Assembly: GCA_963169235.1 (NCBI GenBank)
Contig: CAUJCX010000022.1
Coordinates: forward strand, 1 to 59,163
Direction: 5' to 3'
From: Actinomycetota bacterium
Lineage (GTDB): Bacteria; Actinomycetota; Thermoleophilia; Miltoncostaeales; Miltoncostaeaceae
DNA length: 59,163 nt
This document shows positions 50,959 to 59,000 of this stretch, piece after piece. Under the pieces are notes generated by a model, which worked only from the letters and a program-made list of their open reading frames with translations, was not told the DNA's origin and did no database searches. The stretch's first letter is position 1, and the number at the start of each line of letters is the position of its first letter. A program made the position numbers and the translations under genes.

Positions 50959-51642
50959 ATGGACGTCGAGGAACGCGCGCGCATCCTGAAGGCACTGGGC
51001 GACCCGCATCGCCTGGCGATCGTCGACGCGCTGTGGGTGGGCGACCTCACGTCGGGGGAGCTGGGTGAGCGCGTCGGCGCCGCGCCCAACCTGCTGGCCC
51101 ACCACCTGGCCGCGCTGGAGGACGCCGGGATGATCGCCCGCACGGCCTCCGAGGCCGACCGCCGGGCCCGGTACGTCACGGTGCGCACCGGCGCCCTCGA
51201 CGGCCTGCTGCCGCGCGCCGAGCCGCCTGCGGGGACGGTGCTGTTCGTCTGCACCCACAACTCGGCCCGGTCGCAGTTCGCCGCCGGGTGGTGGGCGACG
51301 CACCCGGGACGGCGGGCGGCGTCGGCCGGATCGCATCCCGCCGACCGCGTCCACCCCGGCGCCGTGCGCGCCGCCGCCGCGTTCGGCGTCGACCTGCGCG
51401 GCCGCGTGCCGCGCGGCCTCGACGGCGTGGCCGAGCCGTCGCTGGTGGTGACCGTGTGCGACCGGGCCCGACGCGATCCGCTGCCGTTCGCCTGCCCCCG
51501 GCTGCACTGGTCGGTGCCCGACCCCGTCGCGGTGGGCACCCCCGCCGCGTTCCGGCGCGCGTTCGACGACCTCGCCCACCGCCTCGCCCGGCTGGCCGCC
51601 CCGGCCGCCGGCCCACCCGCACCACAGGAGACGACCACATGA
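50959..51642 (+). CDS. ArsR regulator fused to a low-MW phosphatase/arsenate reductase domain
   Basis: 227 residues. Residues 1-75 form an ArsR winged helix (ALGDPHRLAIVDALWVGDLTSGEL), lacking the E. coli-type ELCVCDL cysteines. Residues about 88-215 are a low-molecular-weight tyrosine-phosphatase/ArsC fold with P-loop VCTHNSARSQ and acid loop SVPDPVAVG. Such fusions couple sensing to arsenate reduction. ATG 50959 preferred (GTG 50950 possible). ATGA overlap to the next gene. No arsenite pump is present in the window. Confidence 0.87.
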   Translation: MDVEERARILKALGDPHRLAIVDALWVGDLTSGELGERVGAAPNLLAHHLAALEDAGMIARTASEADRRARYVTVRTGALDGLLPRAEPPAGTVLFVCTHNSARSQFAAGWWATHPGRRAASAGSHPADRVHPGAVRAAAAFGVDLRGRVPRGLDGVAEPSLVVTVCDRARRDPLPFACPRLHWSVPDPVAVGTPAAFRRAFDDLAHRLARLAAPAAGPPAPQETTT

Positions 51643-52298
51643 GCGAGTCCCCCACCCTGTTCGCCCACCTGCCCGTGGAGGAGGCGCTCAAGCTGCGCCA
51701 GGTCGCGGCCCGCCTGCAACAGCGGTTCGATGGACGCCTGAGCGTGGAGACCATCGAGCGCTTCCTCAGCGACTCACTCGATGACCTGGTGCCCGACGCC
51801 ACAGTGACGGCGTGGCTGCCGCTTCTGGCCGAACGGTATGCGGGTGACCGACTGCGGGCGCTTCTGCGCATCGAGGATGCCCACGTCACGACGCCTGGCG
51901 TCCTGTTCCTGTGCGTCCACAACGCGGGGCGCTCGCAGATGGCCGCCGGGTTCACGCGCCACCTGGGCGGCGAACGGGTGGAGGTGTTCTCGGGCGGGTC
52001 CGAGCCGGCGTCCCAGGTGAACCCCGCGGCGGTCGCCGCGATGGCCGAGAAGGGCATCGATATCGCGCACGAGGTCCCGCAGCCGTGGGCCGACGAGATG
52101 GTGCGCGCGGTCGACGTGATCGTCACGATGGGCTGCGGCGACGCGTGCCCCGTGTACGCCGGCAAGCGCTACGTCGACTGGCAGCTGGACGACCCCGCCG
52201 GCCAGGGCGTCGAGGCCGTGCGCCCCATCCGCGACGAGATCGAGCGGCGCGTGCGGGCGTTGCTCGACGAGCTGGGCGTCGCCCCCCGCCCCGCCTGA
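51639..52298 (+). CDS. Arsenate reductase (LMW-phosphatase type) with helical N-domain
   Basis: 219 residues. N-terminal three-helix domain (about 1-80, VEEALKLRQVAARLQQRFDG) as found in actinobacterial mycothiol-linked ArsC proteins, then a phosphatase-fold domain with P-loop FLCVHNAGRSQMAA, VTMGCGDACP and DWQLDDPAGQG. Reduces arsenate to arsenite. GGAG before ATG 51639, overlapping the previous stop. Confidence 0.9.
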   Translation: MSESPTLFAHLPVEEALKLRQVAARLQQRFDGRLSVETIERFLSDSLDDLVPDATVTAWLPLLAERYAGDRLRALLRIEDAHVTTPGVLFLCVHNAGRSQMAAGFTRHLGGERVEVFSGGSEPASQVNPAAVAAMAEKGIDIAHEVPQPWADEMVRAVDVIVTMGCGDACPVYAGKRYVDWQLDDPAGQGVEAVRPIRDEIERRVRALLDELGVAPRPA

Positions 52299-52408
52299 AT
52301 CGGGGCACCGCAATGGGGCGGGATGTCGCACGCGGGCCGGGCGGCGTGACACCCAGGGCGGCGCGGGCATAGGGTCGAGAGGCGGTTCTCCTCACCCCCG
52401 GAGGCGCC

Positions 52409-53758
52409 ATGCCTCACCCCAGCGTCGCGCTCGCGGCGGTCACCGCGGCCGCGCCCGACGCACACCTCGTGGCCGCCCGCCAGCTGCAGGCGTTCTCGTT
52501 CGCGTTCCACATCGTGCTGGTGGCGTTCGGCGTCGCGATGCCCGCGATGGTGCTGGTGGCCGAGTGGCGCGGACGCCGCCGCGGCGACCCGGGGCTCGTC
52601 GACCTGGCCCGGCGCTGGAGCAAGGTGATGGTGGTGCTGTTCGCCGTCGGCGTGGTGTCCGGCACCGTGCTGTCGTTCGAGCTGGGACTCCTGTGGCCCG
52701 GCTTCATGAAGCACTGGGCCGCGGTGTTCGGGGCGGCGTTCGCCATGGAGGGCTTCTCGTTCTTCATCGAGGCGATCTTCCTGGCGATCTACGTGTACGG
52801 ATGGGATCGCCTGCCCGCCGGATGGCACCTGGCCAGCGGCATCCCGGTGGTGATCTCGGGCCTCACCGGGTCGCTGTTCGTGCTGTCGGTGAACGCGTGG
52901 ATGAACACCCCCACCGGCTTCCGGGTCGAGAACGGCCAGCCGGTCGACATCCATCCCGTCGAGGCGCTGCTCAGCCACCACCTGTGGCACACGTACGTGC
53001 ACATGATGCTGGCCGGCTACATGGTGGCGGGCTTCCTCACCGCCGGCGTGTACGCGCGCGGCTGGATGCGCGGGCGGCGCGACGCCGTCACCCGGGCGGC
53101 CATCGTGATCCCCCTGACGTTCGCGTGCGTCGCCGCCGTGTCGCAGGTGGTGGTGGGCGACTGGGCGGGCCGCGACGTGGCGCACCACCAGCCGGTGAAG
53201 CTGGCCGCGTTCGAGGGCCTCGGCACCACCCAGGACGGCGCGCCCGTCCACATCGGCGGGTGGTATCGCGACGGGGAGGTGGTGGGTGGCATCCCGGTGC
53301 CGCACATGCTCTCGCTGCTGGCGTTCCACCGCCCCGACGCGCGCGTCGAGGGCCTCGACGCCGTGCCCGTCGCCGACCAGCCGCCCGTGAACGTGGTGCG
53401 CATCGCGTTCCAGACCATGGTGGGCATCGGCACGGCGCTGGTGGCACTGGCCGTGTGGTTCCTGGTGGCCCTGGCCCGCCGCCGCGCGCCGCCCGCCAAC
53501 CGGTGGTTCTGGCGCGCGCTCACCGTCGCGGGCCCCGCGTCGGTGCTGGCGCTGTGGGCGGGGTGGACCACCACGGAGGTGGGGCGCCAGCCGTGGGTGG
53601 TGTACGGCCACATGCGCACGGCCGAGGCCGTCACGTCGTCCGGCGCCGTCGTGCCGGCGTTCGCGGTGCTGGTGGCGGTGTACGCGGCCCTGGGGGTCAT
53701 CGCCGTCGCGGTGGTGCGGCGCGTCGGCGCGCGGCCCCCCGGGGAGGACGCCACGTGA
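52409..53758 (+). CDS. cydA: Cytochrome bd ubiquinol/menaquinol oxidase subunit I
   Basis: Quinol oxidase reducing O2 without proton pumping; subunit I carries the hemes. 449 residues, nine or so membrane helices, short Q-loop form. Signature blocks: RQLQAFSFAFHIVLVAFG (heme ligand His), GDWAGRDVAHHQPVKLAAFE, and GWTTTEVGRQPWVVYGHMRT. GGAGG site before ATG 52409. Stop overlaps the cydB start (GTGA). Confidence 0.96.
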   Translation: MPHPSVALAAVTAAAPDAHLVAARQLQAFSFAFHIVLVAFGVAMPAMVLVAEWRGRRRGDPGLVDLARRWSKVMVVLFAVGVVSGTVLSFELGLLWPGFMKHWAAVFGAAFAMEGFSFFIEAIFLAIYVYGWDRLPAGWHLASGIPVVISGLTGSLFVLSVNAWMNTPTGFRVENGQPVDIHPVEALLSHHLWHTYVHMMLAGYMVAGFLTAGVYARGWMRGRRDAVTRAAIVIPLTFACVAAVSQVVVGDWAGRDVAHHQPVKLAAFEGLGTTQDGAPVHIGGWYRDGEVVGGIPVPHMLSLLAFHRPDARVEGLDAVPVADQPPVNVVRIAFQTMVGIGTALVALAVWFLVALARRRAPPANRWFWRALTVAGPASVLALWAGWTTTEVGRQPWVVYGHMRTAEAVTSSGAVVPAFAVLVAVYAALGVIAVAVVRRVGARPPGEDAT

Positions 53759-54780
53759 GCCCGGGCGACCTGGTGTTCTGGCTGATCCTGGCGGGCATCG
53801 CCGCGTACACCGTGCTGGCGGGAGCCGATTTCGGCGCGGGCGTCTGGGACCTGGGCTGCGGTCACTCCCCGCGCGGCGAGCGGCTGCGGCAGGCGATCCA
53901 CCGCTCGGTGGGTCCCGTGTGGGAGGCCAACCACGTGTGGCTCATCTTCGTGCTGGTGATGGCGTGGACCGCGTTCCCCGCCGTGTTCGCGGCGGTCATG
54001 GAGACGCTGGTGATCCCCCTGTCGCTGGGCCTTCTGGGCATCGTCTTACGCGGGTCGGCGTTCGCGTTCGCGCCGTACGCGCGGGGACGGGGCCGGCGGG
54101 CCCTCGACGCCGTGTTCGGGCTCAGCTCGGTGCTGACCCCGTTCATGTTCGGCGCGGCGACGGGCGGCATCGTGTCGGACCGCGTGCCCGCCGGACGGCC
54201 CGGGGACGCGTGGTCGAGCTGGCTCAACCCCACGTCCCTCGCGCTGGGCGTGCTGGCCGTGGTGCTGTGCGCGTACCTGGCCGCCGTGTACCTGGCGGCC
54301 GACGCGCGGCGCCGCGATCTGCCCGACGAGGCCGCCGTGTTCCGCGCGTGGGCGCTAGGCGCCGGGGTCGTCGCCGGTGCCCTCGCACTGGCCGCGCTGG
54401 TGGTGGTGCGGGCCGACGCGGACCGCGTGTGGACGGGCCTCGTGCACGGCGACGGCCGCGCCGCCGTGGCCGCGTCGGTGGTGTGCGGCGTCGCCGCGCT
54501 CGCCGCCGTCTGGTGGCACCGCGCCGAGGTCGCCCGCCTCGCGGCCGCAGGCGCCGTCGCGGCCGTGGTGGCGGGCTGGGCGCTGGCGCAGCACCCCCAC
54601 GCCCTGCCGGGATCGCTCAGCATCGACCAGGCGCAGGCCGAACGTCCCGTGCTGGTGCTGCTGTTGTGGACCGTCGGCGTGGGCGCCGCGATCCTGGTGC
54701 CGTCGCTGGTGCTCCTGTACCGCCTGGCCCTCACCGGCCGCGTGGAGGCCTACCACGACGAGGACGACGCGCCCGGGTGA
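53755..54780 (+). CDS. cydB: Cytochrome bd oxidase subunit II
   Basis: 341 residues, eight to nine membrane helices, with GADFGAGVWDL near the N-terminus and GPVWEANHVWLIFVLVMAWTAFP, both diagnostic. GTG start overlaps cydA stop. The last 10 codons and stop belong to a direct repeat that reappears at the end of vapC. No cydDC exporter genes follow. Confidence 0.95.
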   Translation: MSPGDLVFWLILAGIAAYTVLAGADFGAGVWDLGCGHSPRGERLRQAIHRSVGPVWEANHVWLIFVLVMAWTAFPAVFAAVMETLVIPLSLGLLGIVLRGSAFAFAPYARGRGRRALDAVFGLSSVLTPFMFGAATGGIVSDRVPAGRPGDAWSSWLNPTSLALGVLAVVLCAYLAAVYLAADARRRDLPDEAAVFRAWALGAGVVAGALALAALVVVRADADRVWTGLVHGDGRAAVAASVVCGVAALAAVWWHRAEVARLAAAGAVAAVVAGWALAQHPHALPGSLSIDQAQAERPVLVLLLWTVGVGAAILVPSLVLLYRLALTGRVEAYHDEDDAPG

Positions 54781-54798
54781 GCCGGGACCCCTCGGGAG
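54752..54798 (+). repeat. Left direct repeat flanking vapBC
   Basis: 47 bases across the cydB stop, from ACCACGACGAGG; matches 55451-55498 with two substitutions and one single-base insertion. The two copies bracket the vapBC cassette, about 700 bases apart. Confidence 0.85.
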
Positions 54799-54814
54799 TT
54801 CCACCCTTCCACGG

Positions 54815-54820
54815 TAGAAT
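54815..54820 (+). promoter_or_regulatory. -10 element of vapBC (TAGAAT)
   Basis: TAGAAT ends six bases before the vapB ATG, implying a leaderless or nearly leaderless mRNA. No good -35 seen. Confidence 0.5.
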
Positions 54821-54826
54821 GCGGGC

Positions 54827-55069
54827 ATGGCGAGCCTCAACATCAAAGACCCCACCGTGCACGAGATGGCGCACGCCCTGGCCACCCTCCGAGGGACGTC
54901 GGCAACGGCGGCCGTGCGTGATGCCCTCAGCGAAGCCCTGGAGCGCGAGCGCTGCGACCGCACCGGCGTCGCGGAGCGGCTGCGTGCACTTGCCGAGGAG
55001 GCCGCCCTGGTGCGCGAGCCATTCCTGCGCGACGAAGACCTGTACGACGACGAGGGTCTGCCGCGATGA
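54827..55069 (+). CDS. vapB: VapB-type antitoxin
   Basis: 80 residues: N-terminal LNIKDPTVHEMAHALATLRG, the Rv0623-like/PSK transcription-factor DNA-binding motif, then an acidic C-terminus (RDEDLYDDEGLPR) that would thread into the toxin. Stop overlaps the toxin start (ATGA). Probably autoregulates the pair. Confidence 0.92.
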   Translation: MASLNIKDPTVHEMAHALATLRGTSATAAVRDALSEALERERCDRTGVAERLRALAEEAALVREPFLRDEDLYDDEGLPR

Positions 55070-55479
55070 TCCTCGACACCTCGGCGATCGTGGCGATCGT
55101 CGCCGCCGAGCCGGAAGCCGAGGCCTTCACACGAGCGATCGAAGAATCGCCGTCCGTCGCAATCTCGGCCGGCACGGTGATCGAGGCCTCTCTGGTGCTC
55201 GGCACGCATCGCGGACACATTCTGGACACGTTCCTCAGGCTCGCACGCGCACGGGTGATACCCGTCGACGAGCCGCAGGTGGTGGCCGCGCGCCAGGCCC
55301 ACGCTCGCTACGGCCGGGGCAGCGGTTCCCCCGCGCGCCTCAACTTCGGCGATTGTTTCTCGTACGCTTTGGCGCGCACGACGGGCGAACCCCTCCTGTA
55401 CAAGGGCCGCGATTTCATCCACACCGACGTGACGCCCGCGGTCCGGGCGCACCACGACGAGGACGACGCCCCCGGGTGA
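55066..55479 (+). CDS. vapC: VapC-type PIN-domain ribonuclease toxin
   Basis: 137 residues. PIN acidic residues: Asp4 in MILDTSAIVAI, Glu in AGTVIEASLVL, Asp in LNFGDCFSYALA and Asp in FIHTDVTPA. Mg-dependent endoribonuclease of a toxin-antitoxin pair. The family usually ends soon after the FxxTD motif; here 12 further residues (ending HHDEDDAPG) are encoded by the direct repeat and copy the C-terminus of CydB. Confidence 0.93.
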   Translation: MILDTSAIVAIVAAEPEAEAFTRAIEESPSVAISAGTVIEASLVLGTHRGHILDTFLRLARARVIPVDEPQVVAARQAHARYGRGSGSPARLNFGDCFSYALARTTGEPLLYKGRDFIHTDVTPAVRAHHDEDDAPG

Positions 55480-55498
55480 GCGCGGGACCCCTCGCGAG
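55451..55498 (+). repeat. Right direct repeat flanking vapBC
   Basis: 48 bases matching 54752-54798. Overlaps the 3' end of vapC and reaches the stop codon of the convergent DHFR-like gene, so the pre-insertion order was probably cydB next to that gene. Confidence 0.85.
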
Positions 55499-56149
55499 CT
55501 ACTCCTTGCGGCGGAAGAACATGTGCGTGACGCCCGATGGCACGCTCACCGACTCCACCGTGAAGCGCTCCTCGATGCCCTCCAGGCCATCCCACAGCCG
55601 TTCGCCCCGCCCCAGGATGATGGGCACCACCACGATGTGCATGTGGTCCACCAGGTCGGCGGCCAGGAACTGACGCACCGTCCCGACACCCCCGCCGATG
55701 CGCACGTCGCGCCCGCCCGCGGCCTCGCGGGCCACCCCCAGCGCCTCCGCGGGCGACGCGTCGAGAAACGTGAACACGGTGCCGTCGCCGGTCACCAGCG
55801 GCGGCCGAGGGTGGTGCGTCAGCACGAACACCGGCGTGCCGAACGGGGGTTCCTCCCCCCACCAGCCGCGCCACGACTCGTCGTCCCACGGGCCCGTCTG
55901 CGGGCCGAACTTACCGCGGCCCATGATCTCGGCCCCGATGGACCCGTCCCACCCGGCGCGCATCAGCGCGTCGTCGAGGTCGCGTCGCCCGCCACCCGTG
56001 CCCTGCATCTCGGCGAACAGCCGCGTGCCGAAGAACGACTGCACCAACCGCACGCCCGCATGCCCGAACGGCGCCTCGAGCGCCTGGCCCTCGCCCGTGC
56101 CGAACCCGTCGAGGGACACCGCGAACGACGTCACGCGCGTCAGCGACAT
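55499..56149 (-). CDS. RibD C-terminal/dihydrofolate reductase-like protein
   Basis: 216 residues. Starts MSLTRVTSFAVSLDGFGTG and has EIMGRGKFG, VFVLTHHPRPPL, DVRIGGGVGTVRQFL and HIVVVPIILGRGERLW, typical of the RibD_C/DHFR superfamily of NADPH-dependent reductases often seen beside regulators. Substrate unknown. ATG 56149 chosen with GGAGG five bases upstream. Divergent from the HxlR gene. Confidence 0.92.
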   Translation of the reverse strand: MSLTRVTSFAVSLDGFGTGEGQALEAPFGHAGVRLVQSFFGTRLFAEMQGTGGGRRDLDDALMRAGWDGSIGAEIMGRGKFGPQTGPWDDESWRGWWGEEPPFGTPVFVLTHHPRPPLVTGDGTVFTFLDASPAEALGVAREAAGGRDVRIGGGVGTVRQFLAADLVDHMHIVVVPIILGRGERLWDGLEGIEERFTVESVSVPSGVTHMFFRRKE

Positions 56150-56167
56150 CATCGCCTCCAGACCTGT

Positions 56168-56222
56168 GGTTGCAATCGGCAACCACTCTCCCCCGTTGGT
56201 AGAGTGGTTGTCAAGCGCAACC
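56168..56222. promoter_or_regulatory. Nested operator between DHFR-like and HxlR genes
   Basis: Two GGTTGC-N5-GCAACC-type repeats (56168-56184 perfect; 56206-56222 one mismatch) also form a larger dyad with arms around CAACCACTCT / AGAGTGGTTG separated by 11 bases. Likely cooperative binding site of the adjacent HxlR regulator controlling both genes. Confidence 0.65.
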
Positions 56223-56237
56223 GGTTCTTCTGGGGAG

Positions 56238-56738
56238 GTGAGCCTCACGCCGCCACGCGATCAGCCCCGCTCGGGATGTCCCATCAACGCGGCCGTCGAG
56301 GTGCTGGGCGACCCGTGGAGCGTCATCGTGCTGCGCGACATCATGTTCGGCGACCGGCGGCACTTCCGCGACCTGCTGGCGGGCTCGCGTGAGGGCATCG
56401 CGTCGAACGTGCTGGCGTCGCGGCTGCGATCCCTGGTGGCCGCGGGCCTGCTGACCCGCGAGGACGCCCGGCGCGGTCAGCGCGCCCGCTACGACCTGAC
56501 CGAGGCGGGCATCCGCACGCTGCCCGTGCTGGTGGCGCTGGGCGCGTGGGGGCGCGCCAACGCCCCCAGCACGCCACTTCTGGCCGTGCGCCAGCGCGTG
56601 ATGGAGGAGGGCGGCGACGCGTTCGTCGGCGATCTGATGGACGAGCTGCGCGAGGCGCACCTGGGCATCGCGCGTCCCCGCCCGGACGCGCCGCGGGCCT
56701 TCGACGCGCTGCGCACCGCGCACGAGGCCGCGGTGTGA
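56238..56738 (+). CDS. HxlR-family transcriptional regulator
   Basis: 166 residues. The conserved entry Cys in SGCPINAAVEVLGDPWSVIVLRD, then RHFRDLLAGSREGIASNVLASRL and GQRARYDLTEAG, typical HxlR winged helix. GTG start at 56238 with GGAGG almost touching it, so the start or a leaderless transcript is uncertain. Stop overlaps the photolyase start (GTGA). Confidence 0.92.
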   Translation: MSLTPPRDQPRSGCPINAAVEVLGDPWSVIVLRDIMFGDRRHFRDLLAGSREGIASNVLASRLRSLVAAGLLTREDARRGQRARYDLTEAGIRTLPVLVALGAWGRANAPSTPLLAVRQRVMEEGGDAFVGDLMDELREAHLGIARPRPDAPRAFDALRTAHEAAV

Positions 56739-58141
56739 GCGCGCCGACCGTGATGTGGTTCCGGCGCGACCTGCGCACGGCCGACAACGCCGCGCTGGCC
56801 GAGGCCACCGCCGCCGGGCCCGTGGTGTGCGCGTGGGTGCGCGACCCCGCGCTGCTTGCCCGCCGCCACCACCGTGCCCCCGCCCGCCTGGCGTTCCTGC
56901 GCGACGGCCTGGTGGCGCTCGACGCCGACCTGCGCGCGCGGGGGTCGCGGCTGGTGGTGCGCACGGGCGCGCCCGAGGACGTGCTGGCCGGCATCTGCCG
57001 CGACGCCGGCGCCCGGCAGGTGGTGCACGCCCGGGAGGTGTCGCCGTGGGGCCGCGCGCGCGACGCCCGGGTGGCCGCGGCGCTCGCCCGCGACGGGGTG
57101 CGCGTGGACGCCGCCGGCGGCGACCTGCTGGTGGACCCGGACGGCCTGCCCGGCTCGTCCGGCCACGGATACCGCGTGTTCACGCCGTTCTGGAGCGCGT
57201 GGCGGGCGTTCCCCATACCCGCCCACGTCCCGGCGCCCGACCGCATCGACGGGCCCGCCCTGGCGGGCGACGACCCCGGCCATGTGGCGGACGGCGCGTC
57301 GCCCGTCCCCGCCGGGGCCGCCGCGGCCCGCGACGCGCTGGTGCGGTTCGTGCGCGACGGCGGCGCCGACGGGTACGCCGCAGCGCGCGACGATCCCGCG
57401 GCCGACGCCACGTCGCGCCTGTCGGCCTACCTGCGCCTGGGCATGTGCACCGCGGCCCAGGTGGGCCGGGCGCTGGGCCTGCCCGCCCCGCTCTCTCCCG
57501 GGCGCGAGGAGTTCTGGCGCCAGATCGCGTGGCGCGAGTTCTTCCACCACCTGCTCGCCCGCCGCCCCGACGTGGCCCGCGGCGCGCTCAACCCGGCGTT
57601 GCGCGACGTGGCGTGGGCCGACGATCCCGCCGGCCTCGCGGCGTGGGCGCGGGGGCTGACCGGCTACCCGCTGGTGGACGCGGGCATGCGCCAGCTGGCC
57701 GCGACGGGGTGGATGCACAACCGCGTGCGGATGGTGGCCGCGTCGTTCCTGGTGAAGGACCTGCACGTCGACTGGCGCCGGGGCGAGACCGTGTTCATGC
57801 GCGCGCTGGTGGACGGTGACCCGGCCAGCAACAACGGCGGCTGGCAGTGGGTGGCGGGCACGGGCGCCGACGCGGCCCCGTACTTCCGGGTGCTGAACCC
57901 GGTGCGCCAGTCGCAGCGCTTCGACCCCGGCGGTGCGTACATCCGCCGGTGGGTGCCCGAGCTCACCCGCGTGCCCGACGCCCGCATCCACGAGCCGTGG
58001 CGGATGACGGCCGACGAGGAGGCCGCCGCGGGCTGCGTGATCGGGGTGGACTACCCGGCCCCGATCACCGACCACGCGGGCGCCCGCGAACGCACGCTGG
58101 CTTTGTACCGCGACGCCCGCGAGCGCGCCGCGCCGGGCTGA
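56735..58141 (+). CDS. phr: Deoxyribodipyrimidine photolyase
   Basis: 468 residues. N-terminal antenna-binding alpha/beta domain (VMWFRRDLRTADNAAL), then the FAD domain with GREEFWRQIAWREFFHHLL, RMVAASFLVKDLHVDWRRGE and NNGGWQWVAGTGADAAPYFR. Uses blue light to split pyrimidine dimers; FADH electron relay Trp residues are in the expected motifs (WREF, GGWQW). GTG start overlaps the HxlR stop, so the two are co-transcribed and may be redox- or light-responsive together. Confidence 0.96.
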   Translation: MSAPTVMWFRRDLRTADNAALAEATAAGPVVCAWVRDPALLARRHHRAPARLAFLRDGLVALDADLRARGSRLVVRTGAPEDVLAGICRDAGARQVVHAREVSPWGRARDARVAAALARDGVRVDAAGGDLLVDPDGLPGSSGHGYRVFTPFWSAWRAFPIPAHVPAPDRIDGPALAGDDPGHVADGASPVPAGAAAARDALVRFVRDGGADGYAAARDDPAADATSRLSAYLRLGMCTAAQVGRALGLPAPLSPGREEFWRQIAWREFFHHLLARRPDVARGALNPALRDVAWADDPAGLAAWARGLTGYPLVDAGMRQLAATGWMHNRVRMVAASFLVKDLHVDWRRGETVFMRALVDGDPASNNGGWQWVAGTGADAAPYFRVLNPVRQSQRFDPGGAYIRRWVPELTRVPDARIHEPWRMTADEEAAAGCVIGVDYPAPITDHAGARERTLALYRDARERAAPG

Positions 58142-58147
58142 CGCGCC

Positions 58148-58480
58148 TCAGCGGGGCCGCTGCCAGGGCTTCACGTCGGGCAGGCGGGCAAGGATCTGGG
58201 CCACCTGGGCTTCGAGAACTGCCACCCGTTCGGCGAGCGCGGCGACCACCTGTGCCACGTCGTCACCGGCGACGTCGCCGGGCTCGAGGCGGTGAAGCGG
58301 CACGAGGCCACGCGACGCGCGCCAGCGATCGATTGCTCCCAGAAGGGTCTGTACGTCACGGTCGTGCATGATGAACTGCACCGTGCGGGACGCGCCCCCC
58401 TCGTGCCCTGTCAGCGAGAGACGTATCCGGGGTCTCAGCTCGTGTGTGGTCGTCGCCCATTCGATGGTGTCGCGGTCCAT
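58148..58480 (-). CDS. Unknown 110-residue protein (or C-terminal part of interrupted gene)
   Basis: Starts MDRDTIEWATTTHELRPRIR and ends with a predicted coiled coil (DDVAQVVAALAERVAVLEAQ) and KPWQRPR. No known family. ATG 58480 has no clear ribosome site. The frame continues open upstream through coding-like sequence to an amber codon at 58640-58642, so this may be the tail of the larger gene listed separately. Confidence 0.55.
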   Translation of the reverse strand: MDRDTIEWATTTHELRPRIRLSLTGHEGGASRTVQFIMHDRDVQTLLGAIDRWRASRGLVPLHRLEPGDVAGDDVAQVVAALAERVAVLEAQVAQILARLPDVKPWQRPR

Positions 58481-58489
58481 CGGGCGGGT

Positions 58490-58523
58490 GCAGGCACTCG
58501 GGGGAGACGACCCGAGTGCCTGC
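58490..58523 (-). terminator. 13-bp perfect hairpin inside the interrupted frame
   Basis: GCAGGCACTCGGG (58490-58502) pairs exactly with 58511-58523 around 8 bases. Ten bases before the ATG at 58480. It would terminate the upstream genes, arguing that 58480-58148 is a separate gene, or be a repeat inserted into one gene. Confidence 0.55.
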
Positions 58524-58817
58524 CCCTCCCCCGCACCATGCTTGAGCGACAGTTCCCTGAGGCTGCCACGCAACGCTGACGCCTCCGATTCCGCCGCTTC
58601 CGCGCGCCCCGCGGCCCGTTCCAGCTCGGTCTTCCCGGCCTACGCGTGGCGGGCGAGCTCGGTCTCCACCTGTTTCAACCGACGGCGCGACTCCGCCGCG
58701 TGACGGCGGGCGTTCCCCGCATCCCCATCATCCGGCGGGGTGCCGGTGGCATCGCTCGCGGGCGGGCCTTTTGATCGACTGTCTCGTCGACGGCGGCGTC
58801 CGTGGTGGCATCGGTGG

Positions 58818-58973
58818 TCATCCTTCGTCGTCGTCATCGAGGACGTCTCGGTCGGTGTCGTTCGCGAGGCCGTAACCGGGGAGATCCTTGATGTTCGGTC
58901 GATCCTTCATCAACTTCGCGAAAATCTGCTCTGGCGACGGCCGTGCCGTCTCCTCGTAATCGCGTGATGTCAC
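58818..58973 (-). CDS. Small 51-residue acidic protein
   Basis: GTG start at 58973 with AGGAGG about 12 bases upstream (58983-58988). Product: VTSRDYEETARPSPEQIFAK, then LMKDRPNIKDLPGYGLAND and an Asp-rich end. Not recognised. Too short for most gene finders but supported by ribosome site, coupling to the next frame (ATGA) and GC-rich third positions. Confidence 0.6.
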   Translation of the reverse strand: MTSRDYEETARPSPEQIFAKLMKDRPNIKDLPGYGLANDTDRDVLDDDDEG

Positions 58974-59000
58974 TCGGATGTGCCTCCTATGCACCTGGCG

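Larger units (their letters stand above)
58148..58821 (-). pseudogene. Coiled-coil gene interrupted by frameshift and amber codon
   Basis: ATG 58821 overlaps the stop of the upstream 51-residue gene (ATGA) and begins MTTDATTDAAVDETVDQK with GC-rich third positions. At the AAAAGG run (about 58765-58771) coding character moves to the -1 frame (GPPASDATGTPPDDGD, RRHAAESRRRLKQVETELA) and stops at TAG 58640-58642; the same frame then resumes coding-like heptads (KTELERAAGRAEAAESEASA). Either a decayed gene, a sequence error, or recoding; I favour decay. Confidence 0.5.
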
